Source: Symbiodinium natans (lineage: Eukaryota > Sar > Dinophyceae > Suessiales > Symbiodiniaceae). From it: DNA of 64,000 nucleotides. A program made the position numbers and the translations under genes. Of the stretch, positions 11,659-20,700 are shown one piece after another. The stretch is from NCBI GenBank assembly GCA_905221605.1, contig CAJNDS010002510.1, forward strand, positions 78,501-142,500. The letters run 5' to 3'. Position 1 is the stretch's first letter. Each line of letters starts with the position of its first letter. The notes beneath the pieces are model-generated. The model saw only the letters and a list, made by a program, of their open reading frames with translations, did not search any database and had not been told where the DNA came from.

Positions 11659-12060
11659 AGTCCTTGAGCACTTCGGGAGTGACTGCTTGAGTTCATCCCA
11701 GAGAGGTGCAGCCTGATAATGATCCGCACTTCCGCCATGTCTGACCGGCGGACCACAGATGCCAGGAAAAAGGGTCAGACTCCACCTCGCACCCTGAAGC
11801 TGTAAAACCCTAGCTACAACATACCGAGGCGCGCTGAGAGGTTTTTTTGGTGGAGGCCAGGCAGCTTTTGAGGATTTGATGGGGTTGCTCTGGAGATTTC
11901 TTTTTCTTGGTGTCCTTTTCCACAGGCTTCCTTTTGTGTTGAAAGGTACCCAAAAGGGGATCCCGATTGTGAATACCCTTCCGCAGCACATTTCGGCTTC
12001 AGCTTTCGCACGTGGGGAGGATGCACATGCTGCTCCCTAGCCACATCACACAATCAAAGC

Positions 12061-12235
12061 CTCCCCAACCCCCCTCAACCCCCAACCCCCCAACCCCCCA
12101 ACCCCTAGCCCCAACCCCCAACGTCCAACTCCCAAACCCCAAACCCATAACTCCCAAACCCCAAACCCCCAACCTCCAACTCCCAAACCCCAAACCCATA
12201 ACCCCAAACCCTAAACCCCAAACCCCAAACCTAAG
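12061..12235. repeat. degenerate C-rich telomere-like tract
   Basis: CCCCAAC, CTCCCAA and CCCCAAA variants run up to 15 bases before the predicted start codon of the GH2 gene at 12252. Such a degenerate array so close to a start codon implies a C-rich 5' leader or promoter. Confidence 0.9.
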
Positions 12236-12251
12236 ACCTGGGCACCTGGTC

Positions 12252-12370
12252 ATGGCGGCACTGGTCTGGCAGTCTTGCCTGCTCCTCCTGGCGGTGGAGC
12301 GCGCCCGGGGCGACTCATCCCGCGCCCCCTGCGTCCATGACCTGGGCTCAGCACGGCAGTCATGGACCTT
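12252..12370 (+). CDS. GH2 gene exon 1, signal peptide
   Basis: ATG at 12252 opens a hydrophobic leader with a plausible cleavage after ARG. The exon ends ARQSWT with donor GTGCCT at 12371. Its two leftover bases join exon 2 in phase to give SWTFNSSKGVRARVPG, matching the usual spacing between the first Trp and the VPGTV motif in GH2 mannosidases. Confidence 0.75.
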
Positions 12371-15300
12371 GTGCCTACACTGAACTTGGAACCCTAGCAA
12401 AAATCATAACTTTAGCTGTTTGTTACAATTACAGTACCCAAAAGTTAAAGATGTTCCCAAGAATCGCTGAGGTGCTGGCCGGCACTGCAATATGGCGGCT
12501 GCCACAGCAACAGCAGCAAGGGGGTGCGGGCCAGGGTTCCGGGGACCGTGTTGGCAAGCATGCTGGAATCCAACTTCTCGGGTTTGGACCCCTATGTGGG
12601 TATGAACTTGCAGCAGCTGCCCGACATCCACCAGGTAGGGCCTGCTTTCTACAGGGTGCGGTACCGCACCAAGGTTGCGCCTGCCTCATGTGGCCATCCC
12701 TTCAGGACCCTCATCCTGAGAGGAGCGAGCTATGAGTCCCGCGTCTTCGTGGATGGGGTGGAGCGTGCCAATGTGACGGGCATGTTTCGCCGCCTCCGTG
12801 TCCCGGTGCCTTCGCATGGCTTTGACCTGGAGGTCGAAACGTCGCCTCCCCCACACTTTGGTGTCAACGTCAGCGGGCAGGGTGGAGACCACCAGCTTGC
12901 AAAGGATGGGCCTTTGGCGCAGTTTGCTCTGGGTTGGGATTGGGTGCAGGCAACACCCGACAGGAACACCGGCTTGTGGGACAAGGTCGAGGTGATGGAG
13001 CACAGCAGCCAGTTGGTAGAAGATCTCTATGTACGCACTGCGCTGTTGCAGCGTGGCGCAGGGCACGATGCGCTCTTGACAGTGGAGGCTCACAAGGGCC
13101 CCTGTGGCCTGAAATGGAGGGTTCGGCACCACGCGAACCGCTCTCTAGATGCTGAAGCTAGGTAGGCCCTTGGTATATATCTTATATTAACCCTTATTGG
13201 GTTTAAAAGAGGATCCTATTGAGGAATATCTTTCAGAGGGCTTTAAGGGCCATCCTAGGAAGGAACCTTGGCTGTCCCACACTGCCCTGGCAGCTCGGCC
13301 AAGCTTGAGGAGGCCAAGTTGTGGTGGCCATGGCAGTTTGGGGACCCGTATCTGTACGAGGTTGAGATCCTTGATGGCGACTGCGCGATCCTGCGACAGC
13401 CGTTTGGCGTCCGCCACTCGGAGGTCTTCTATGAGCCACGCACGGATGGGCCGGCATTCCGAATCAACGGGGTTCGCATCTTCTTAGCCGGAGTCAACTG
13501 GATTACGACAGACCAGCTTCTTCGTTTCTCCACGAACTCGCAGCGCTACGAGGACGAGGTGCGTCTCATGCGCACAGCCGGAGCAAACGTCATACGTGTG
13601 TGGGGCGGCGGCATCGCCGAGCGTCCGGAATTCTACCGTGCTTGCGACCGTCTCGGGATGCTCGTGTATCAGGAGTTCTGGATGACAGGGGACAACAACG
13701 GGGCGCAAGCTGGCAGCTTCTCGTGGCCCCTGGACCACCAGGTGGCGTTCCGAAGCCTAAGTGACCTGAACAGCCTTCTATTTGAAGCCTGGTACATCAC
13801 GGGCCCCCAAAACCACACACCACCCCGCATGTGGAGGTCTTCGTGGACAACGTGCAAGACACCATCCTCCTCCTGCGGGGGCATCCGAGCCTCTTCTGGT
13901 GGGGTGGGGGGAACGAGCTCTGGCCCTCGGACCGAAGTCCTCCCATGGACATCAGCCGTGCCGAGCGAGGCTTGGTGGAGGCCTTTCGGCCGCATCCCGG
14001 AATCCAATCCCTCAACCCTAAACCCAACTCCGATTCCTGATTTCCTAAACCCCAAAACCTCCAGAAACCGCAGCCTTCCCGAGCTGAAGCGAAACCATTT
14101 CTGGTTCTCGATGCTTGTGGAGGTTCGAAACTTTGAGAGCCTAGGCGTTGGATGGCTCCCGACCCTACATTCAGACGTCTTCGCTCCTGCAGCAGATGCA
14201 GTCGTATGACCCCAAGAACGTCACCGCAGCCCTGTCGGTGGACGACGGGCCCTACGGCTCCCAGGTCCCCGGCGAGTTCTTCCAGCGAAACCCCTACCTC
14301 CGCTTCCAGAGATATCCGAACCGCACGGGCTTGGAGCCCTTTCCGCTGTCCATCAACCCGGAGCTGGGAGGCCCCAACTTCCCCACTTTCGCCGGCCTCC
14401 GCCGCTTCATCCGCACCCGGCAGGTGCCTGGGCGCCTGGGAAGCCCTCAGCCGGCGGAGTTCGCCTGGCACAACTTCGAAGCTTTCGTGGTGAACACGTC
14501 CTTGGGGAGGCCGGGCTTAGCCAACGGAACTCTGGTGGACCCCATCTACGACCTCTGGCCGAGGGTCAGCCCCATGGATCAGAAGACCTATGCCGACCGA
14601 GCCAGCGTCGTACAGTATGTCCAGTATCGCTCCTTGTTCGAGGGCTACTTGCAGCATCAGTGGTCCTGGTATGCAGGGCTCCTGTTGTGGAAAGGTCAGA
14701 CGCCCTGGCCGTCCCTACGTGGTTTCCTCTACGACTGGTATCTTGAGGCAAACAGTGCACACCAGGGTATGGCAGCAGCCCTCCAGCACACGGATCACGT
14801 CTTGGTGTCTCTGGAGCCCTGCACCTTGGGCGCCGCAAACGTCTACCGGGTCAACCGGGGCATGGAGGATGCGCCGGAGACCGAGGTGGCCCTCACGTTC
14901 TTCTCGCTCCCCCAAGGGGAGGTCTTAGGCACGTCGCGCTTTCAGGCGCCTTTGGTTGAGCCGGAGGCCGTCGCGCTGGTGGGCCACGCGAGGTGGCCGC
15001 GGCGCGATGGCGCGCTGCTGCTTCGAGTGCATCACAATGGCCACGTTCTGGAGCACTTGCTCCTTGAAGGACGAAATGAACCCTAAAATTGGGATCATAT
15101 ACCCTATACTACCATAATCCCTATGAGGGTATATGGGGTCCCTGAACCCTTTTAGGGCTCTTTTTGGCCCCCAAGGCTCTCGGATCCTTGCAACGGCGAT
15201 GCCCTGCTTCCTGCCATGGACTACGGCAACCTCGAGCCGACGCCCACGACGCTGCGGGCGAGGGCTTGGGGAGCTTTTGAGGTGCGGGTTGGGATGTTCC

Positions 15301-16275
15301 CCCCTTACACGAATAGTCCTTGATAGGGATTATCATTGGGGGGTACGAGAATCCCTATGAAGGCCTGTTATAGTATACTAACAGTCCCCAATAGGGATTC
15401 TATTGGGGGGTACGAGAATCCCGATTAAGGGCTGTTAGCATAGGGAGAAACATCGCAAGGTGAGGGTCACAAACGTCGGCGCTTTTGCTGCTCTTCTGGT
15501 GCACCCGCGGCTCTGGAACGGCACGGAGGAGGTGGGCCCTGGAACCGAAAAGCACGGAAGTTTAAGCCAACACAGGAACATCCCCCCTACCTTAAATCCG
15601 TGAAGCTCTAAACCAACCACCTGGTGCAAAGCACAAATCTCCAAGCGCTTAAACCCCAAACCCGTACAAACCCTAAACCTTGTAAACCCCGAAACTAACC
15701 TGAAACCCTAAACCCTAATCCTAAACCCTCAGCCCTAAACTCTAGGTCCTCCCGGTTTGGTGGAACGCAGACTACTTCAACCTGCTCCCCGGGGAGATGC
15801 GAAGGCGCCTCTGCAGTGGGGCTTTCTGGGTTCGGGGCAGTTTAGGGCTTAGGGTTTAGGGCTTAGGGTTTAGGGTTTAGGGTTTAGGGCTTAGGGCTTA
15901 GGGCAAGCCTATGTATCTTTCCAGGCTGCAGGCTGATCTTTGATCTTGCGACTTCGTAGAGTTGGGTTGGGGTTCAGCAAAGCCCTAAACTAATAGACGT
16001 CGAACACTCAAGATAAGCCCCTACGCCCCGAAACTCCAAACACGCCACCCTAAACCCTAAACCCTAAGCCCTAAGCTCTAAACTCTTTTCCCTAAACCCT
16101 AATTACACCCTACACCCTAAACCCTAAATCCTAACCCTAAACCTTATACACCCAGCCCAAAGACCCGTGTCAGCCGGAACCATTCATGAGGATCACATGG
16201 ACCGGTCCCGTCGGTAGCGACGTGACGTTCTCCGGCTTCAATGTCCGCGAGCCCGAAGAGGCCCTCGTGATTTAG
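12252..16275 (+). CDS. GH2 glycosidase, mannosylglycoprotein endo-beta-mannosidase-like (8 exons)
   Basis: Proposed exons: 12252-12370, 12508-13161, 13294-13741, 13837-13980, 14145-15069, 15176-15281, 15746-about 15820, 16156-16275, giving about 860 residues. The protein starts with a signal peptide (MAALVWQSCLLLLAVERARG). Next come the GH2 sugar-binding and immunoglobulin-like domains (VPGTVLASML, LWWPWQFGDPYLYEVE), then the TIM barrel with NVIRVWGGGIAERPEFY, HPSLFWWGGGNELWP and NPELGGPNFPT. In this family the Glu of GNE (codon 13915-13917) is the acid/base and the Glu of NPE (14361-14363) the nucleophile. YVQYRSLFEGY and LLLWKGQTPWPSLRG match plant endo-beta-mannosidases, and WWNADYFNLLPGE is the usual C-terminal domain. 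It probably cleaves mannosyl linkages of N-glycans in the secretory route or outside the cell. Exo-glucosaminidase is the main alternative activity. Exons 5 and 6 do not join cleanly in phase. Confidence 0.9.
12508..13161 (+). CDS. GH2 gene exon 2, sugar-binding domain
   Basis: It starts after GCCACAG and ends at GCTAG with donor GTAGGC. It carries VPGTVLASML, DPYVGMNLQQLPDI and the N-terminal beta-sandwich. Joining to exon 3 in phase 2 gives DAEASSAKLEEAKLWWPW. The intron at 13162-13293 is only 132 nt and carries no telomere-like repeat. Confidence 0.85.
13294..13741 (+). CDS. GH2 gene exon 3, start of catalytic barrel
   Basis: It encodes LWWPWQFGDPYLYEVEIL, the INGVRIFLAGVNWIT strand and NVIRVWGGGIAERPEFY...YQEFWMTGDN. 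It ends WPLDHQ at 13741 with donor GTGGCG. The intron at 13742-13836 is 95 nt, canonical GT-AG, and free of telomere repeat. Confidence 0.88.
13837..13980 (+). CDS. GH2 gene exon 4, acid/base glutamate
   Basis: It encodes VFVDNVQDTILLLRGHPS and FWWGGGNELWPSDRSPP. It ends RGLVE at 13980. Family alignment requires ALDGSRPYI to follow, which places the next exon at 14145 and the donor at GAG^GCC, a GC-AG intron. That intron (13981-14144) contains CCCTAAACCC-type repeat. Confidence 0.88.
14145..15069 (+). CDS. GH2 gene exon 5, nucleophile and barrel end
   Basis: The longest exon of the window apart from the quasi-RRM gene. It starts ALDGSRPYI, contains INPELGGPNFPT and the YVQYRSLFEGYLQHQWSWY and KGQTPWPSLRGFLYDWYL motifs, and ends near HLLLEG, where a GA donor (GAAG^GACG) is possible. 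The upstream TAG at 14142-14144 is the acceptor AG. Confidence 0.88.
15289..15459. mobile_element. palindromic MITE-like element, family 1 (compound copy)
   Basis: Located in a GH2 intron. It opens GGGATGTTCCCCCCTTA and contains two AGTCC..AATAGGGATT-TATTGGGGGGTACGAGAATCCC modules, then ends in a degenerate inverted copy of the start. The family is clearer at 34230-34333 and 48881-48983. No transposase frame is present. Confidence 0.7.
15746..15829 (+). CDS. GH2 gene exon 7, C-terminal domain
   Basis: It follows TCTAG and encodes VLPVWWNADYFNLLPGEM, the conserved final domain of the family. The donor is either GC at 15821 or GT at 15830; both are in phase 0 with the last exon. Confidence 0.75.
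15838..15905. repeat. TTTAGGG tract
   Basis: TTTAGGG with GCTTAGG variants, lying just 3' of GH2 exon 7. It is opposed by CCCTAAA tracts at 16049-16145 before the last exon, so this intron has the inverted telomeric arrangement. Confidence 0.93.
16156..16275 (+). CDS. GH2 gene last exon
   Basis: It starts PKDPCQPEPF, continues ITWTGPVGSDVTFSGFN and ends VI-stop. The TAG stop at 16273-16275 is inside the first TTTAGGG unit of the following array, so the telomere repeat itself provides the terminator. Confidence 0.75.
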   Translation, partial: PKDPCQPEPFMRITWTGPVGSDVTFSGFNVREPEEALVI

Positions 16276-16787
16276 GGTTTAGGGTTTAGGGCTAGTGCTT
16301 TAGGGTTAAGGATTTAGGATTTAGGGTTTAGGGTAGGGGTTTAGTAGGGTTTTCGGTTTCTAGTTCCTGGTTATGTTTTTATCGTTGAGGGTGGGGCCAT
16401 GACTTGGAGGGTTTAGGGATTGATGGGTGCATGACAGACTGGACATGGCTCCTGAGGGCCCAACACCGCAGCCTGCGAGCGAAAAGAGTCTGCAGGGTAC
16501 TTCTGGGTTTGTTTTTTTCGGGTCTCTGTCTCTTTGAGTCTTGCGTGCCCCCATAGTTTTGATCCCAACCTCAGCCCATGTAGAGATTGGGTTTAAGGGT
16601 TTAGGGCTTAGGTTGATGGGCTGTGGGCTCGTGCCAAAGGTTCCTCTTGAAAGATCTGAGCTGCCCGTTCAGGTGTTGCACTCAACCTTAGTGTGACAAG
16701 AATTCTACTCCTCCTCAACCCCCAACGCATGTTTGCGCAAGACAGCTTGTCATTGGCCCAATCCAGGAGTTGTTTGGGGCATGGTTG

Positions 16788-16880
16788 CAAGTAGGGCCCT
16801 CCTTACTCTACTAACTTTGGTTAAGGGAGCTATTTTGGGCCCTTATATTAGGCCTACTTATAACTTTTGGCCCTACTTGT
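16788..16880. mobile_element. palindromic MITE-like element, family 2
   Basis: Ends CAAGTAGGGCCCT and GGCCCTACTTG are inverted repeats, and the inside contains TAACTTTGGTTAAGGGAG and GGGCCCTTA. A second copy lies at 36719-36838. Confidence 0.8.
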
Positions 16881-16928
16881 GCGTGCATGCAGGTAGCCCC
16901 CTCGCTTGATACATCGTCGAGTTTATGC

Positions 16929-17072
16929 ATGGGTTCCCCTACTACCCCCCTCTATACTACCCCCTAGGTTCCCCTGAAATAACTTTGATTGGGCTTAATT
17001 ATCCTTAAAAAGCCATAATCATGGCGGGAACCTAGGGGGGGTAGTCTTGAGGGGGGTAGTAGGGGAACCCAT
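16929..17072. mobile_element. palindromic MITE-like element with 22-bp perfect inverted ends
   Basis: The left end ATGGGTTCCCCTACTACCCC and the right end GGGGTAGTAGGGGAACCCAT are exact reverse complements, extended by two further bases. A second nested inverted pair (ACTACCCCCTAGGTTCCC / GGGAACCTAGGGGGGGTAGT) lies inside. No coding frame. Confidence 0.9.
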
Positions 17073-17589
17073 GGTATATGCGGGCTCATGTGCCTTCGGT
17101 AGGCATAGTTCTCGGAGATGGCAAGCTACCTTGTTGTACTCAAGCGACTTAAGGAGGGACCCTGACACGGGACCTTAGGGGTTATTTAGGGTTATCTAGG
17201 GGCTACGTAGGTTTTTAGGGACTATATAAGGAATGGATGGATTTGTAGGGGAATAGTCCCTTCTAGGGGTCAATCCTGATAATACCCCTGAATGTACCAC
17301 TGTGTGGAATGTGTCGGTGGATAGGACACTTTGCTTTGAGGACAAGAGTCCCAGCAGGGATCTAGGGCCACAGAACGATTCTCCATGACTTGGCCCTTTT
17401 GTGGTTAGCCTTGCGAACAGGTGCAGCTTCAAGTCTTTATACCCGGACCCTGAGGTACCTTGAATAAGACAACTCCTTAATCAACTCAGAACCCCACTAT
17501 AATTCATGAGCTGTTCGTCGTGGATAAGGGTTATGGGAGTTTCTGGGTAGCATTCAAGACAGGAAACTAAACTTTGTACAGCTTCCAAT

Positions 17590-17700
17590 ATGGCCTCGCA
17601 GCCGATGGTCATAGATCTGGATGACGACGAGATCGAGGAAGTTTGCGTGTCTTCTCGGGGCAAGGCATGGGAGTTTGAGGTTCCGACCTTGAAGGACAAG
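17590..17700 (+). CDS. exon 1 of the proline-rich protein gene
   Basis: ATG at 17590 starts 37 codons ending VPTLKDK, with donor AAG^GTTGGT. Strong bias to Asp/Glu in the first half. The frame is closed immediately beyond the donor, supporting the exon end. Confidence 0.7.
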
Positions 17701-20700
17701 GTTGGTACTTGCCTCCTGGCCCCTACCTCTCATCCCTTAAGCCCTAAGCCCTAAACCGTCACCCTGAACCCTAAACCCCAAACCCCAAACCGGACGCTGT
17801 GAAGGCCTCCGCTTTTATCTCAAACGCGAAGGCCCTACATCTTAAGCTCCTTATCCCTTAAACCCCTTGAGCCCTAAACCCCTTTAGAGTTTGAGGTTTT
17901 GGGGTTTTAGGGTTTGGGGTGCAGGATTTAGGGTTTGGGGTTTTGGGGTTTGGGGGTTAGGGTTGGGCTTCGGGGACGACATGAACTGCGGCATAGGGCC
18001 GTGGGCTTCGCTGACCCCGGCTTGGATTTAGAAAGCAGAGGCCCCCGTTGAAGACTCCTGTATATGGCATTTCCCAACATACCCGCTGAGTGCCGACAAC
18101 CCCTTGCCTAAGGACTCCGAAAATAGGTAGATTTTCGGTTTGGGACAACGGACTTTTTTTGACCGAGTTTAGGATTATCAGAGATATGGCTTTAGGGTGG
18201 CTTTGGGGTTGGGTGGTTAGGGTTGATTGAAAGGTTCAGGGCGTTTAGGAGTTCTGGGCAAGAGTCTCCAGGTGTTTGGTGTTGAGGTTTTGCACACTTG
18301 ATGATATGAGCCAGAGTTATTCAGGGAGGCCGCACAGTTCTCAGAAAGCAGCCCTAAAACCTAAACCCTTAACCCTTAACCCTGAACCCCTAAACCCCAA
18401 AGCGAGCTTCGCAAGCAGTGAAGGAGCAGCGTCGACGTGCGTTAGGCTTTGAGCTTAAGCTTCCAAAGCCCAAGGCCCAGAAAATCCAAGCCCTCAACCC
18501 CCAGAAAGCCCGAAAAAATGGCCCTCAACCTTAAGCCCTCAACCCTCAACCCTGAACCCCAAACCCTCAACCCTAAACCCTCAACATTTCCCCTAAACCT
18601 TCACCCCACACACTCAGTCGGACCTCCCAACCCCGAGTTGAACCCCAAACCCGAAACCCGAAACCCTAAACCCTAAACCCTAAACCCTAAACCCAGAACC
18701 CTGAACCCTGAACCCTGAACCCCTGAACCCCTGAACCCCTGAACCCTGAACCCTAAACCCCACAACCCTAAACCCTAAACCTTAGTGATTGCCAGGACTT
18801 TCCGAGTGCGCTGCCGCCCTTACCGGCAGCGGCACCTGTGATCGCCCCGGTCGTGCCACCGGCGATCACCCCAGAACAGCGGCGGCGGGTGCCAAGGCCA
18901 CCCGCTTTAGGGTTTAGGGTTAGGATTTACAGCTGGGCTGGCGGTTTTAGAGGTTTGGGGTTTGGGGGTGCTCAGGGGCTCCCAACTAGCCCCTACCCAT
19001 AGGAGAAAGTATTGGTGCTTGTGGTGTGCGAAATTTAGTTTTTCCAAGAGGCGTAAGATTGAGGCCCTTTTGTAGTCCTAAAACAAACCTTTGCCACTGG
19101 CGATTTTCAGGGCTGTATATTTGTCATACAAGTTGAAGTGTATCTTCGGAATAGCCTCATTGTTTTTCGCTCTGCCGTCAATCTACCAAGCGAACAAATT
19201 TGGCGAAAACGCGGCTCACGGTAATGCTGCACTTTGAAGGCTTTTTTCGTGATGTAAAGTGGACGTGCTAAATCCGCGGCCCCCGCCGCTCGTTTTCTTG
19301 GCAGTTTGCACGGAGCCAAACGTCATCCACAACCCCCCCCCCCCTCCCAAAAAAAAAACAAAAAAAGAACTCTTAAACCCTAAGCTCTCAGCCCTCAAGC
19401 CTCAACCCCCCTCAATCCCCCACTCCCCCCCTCCAAAAGTGCCAGTTTGGAGCTGACGCCGCCCAAGCCAAACCTGCGCCGCACCCCCGAGGTTGGCACC
19501 GCGCTGGGGGTTAGCTTGTGGATGTCTCTGTTTGGGCTAAAACACCGCCGGGTTTCGAAGGGTTGAGGCTTGTCGGTTTAGGGCTTGGGGTTTAGGGTTT
19601 AGGGTTTCGGGTTTAGGGTTCAGGGGTTCGTGTTCGGCCATACCCCCACTGCCTTCCTTGGTCTTTTGCTCTTGTACATGTTCACTACGTCTGAGGCGAG
19701 GTATGTCATTCTGGGCTGCTGAGGGTGCTTGCGTGTGCACCTAGCATTGGAGATTTTTTTCGCTCCGTGAAAACCAGAGTTTAGGTTTAGGGTTTAGGGT
19801 TTTGGGCTTAGGGCTTAGGGCTCAGGGCTTAGGGCTTAGGGGGCCCAGAGTGATTTACATTGCTCCTAGTTTTTGGGTTGCATCCCCCAAACGCACCCTA
19901 AGCCGCGCTGTGCCCTCAGCTTTTGTCCAGGAGCCTTCGGCTTTGAAACTTCTCAGTGTAACATAGGACAATGAGCATGCTTTTGGTTCGTTTGAGAGGG
20001 CCACGCACAACTTGCCTTCATTACTCCTCCCCTACCCACCCAACCCCCTCCCCCAAAGCTGCTCGGTACCTCCCCCCCCCCCCTGCCCCAACACAGCAAG
20101 AAACAATATCAATGCGACAGCCTCTGCTCGATCCGCCTCCCCAAGCCTTGAACACACTCCTCGTCGGTGGCTCTCGAGGGCTCGGACACTGTCGGATTGC
20201 TGGTCCTAACGGGGCCGAACTTGTACCGCCCCCAAAACCCTAAACCATAAAATATAAACCCTAAAAACTAAACCCTAAACCCTAAACCCTACACCCTACA
20301 CCCTAAACCCTAAACCCTAAACCCTAAACCCTAAACCCTAAACCCTAAACCCTAAACCCTAAACCCTAAACCCTAAACCCTAAACCCGAGCACACTCAAC
20401 CGTGATAGGTGCCAGCCTCCACAGCCAGTGCCAGCTCGAAGAGGCCACGGACAGAGGCGGAGGCCAGCCCTAACTTAGGGTTTAGGGTTTAGGGTTTTGG
20501 GTTTAGGGTTTGGGGTTTAGGGTTTAGGGTTCAGGCTTAGATGCCAGCAAACCCTAAACTCTAAAACCTACATCCCAGCCCGGTTCAGGGTTTAGGGTGT
20601 AGGGTTGAGGGCTTAGGGTTTAGGGCTTAGGGTTTAGGGTCCAGGGTTTAGGTTTGGGGTTTAGGGTTTAGGGTCCAGGGTTTAGGGTTTAGGGTTTAGG

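Larger units (their letters stand above)
16260..17589. other. intergenic spacer with two MITE-like elements
   Basis: It holds TTTAGGG tracts at 16272-16350, two palindromic elements (16788-16880 and 16929-17072) and single-copy sequence. I see no exon. It separates the GH2 gene from the next start codon at 17590. Confidence 0.6.
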
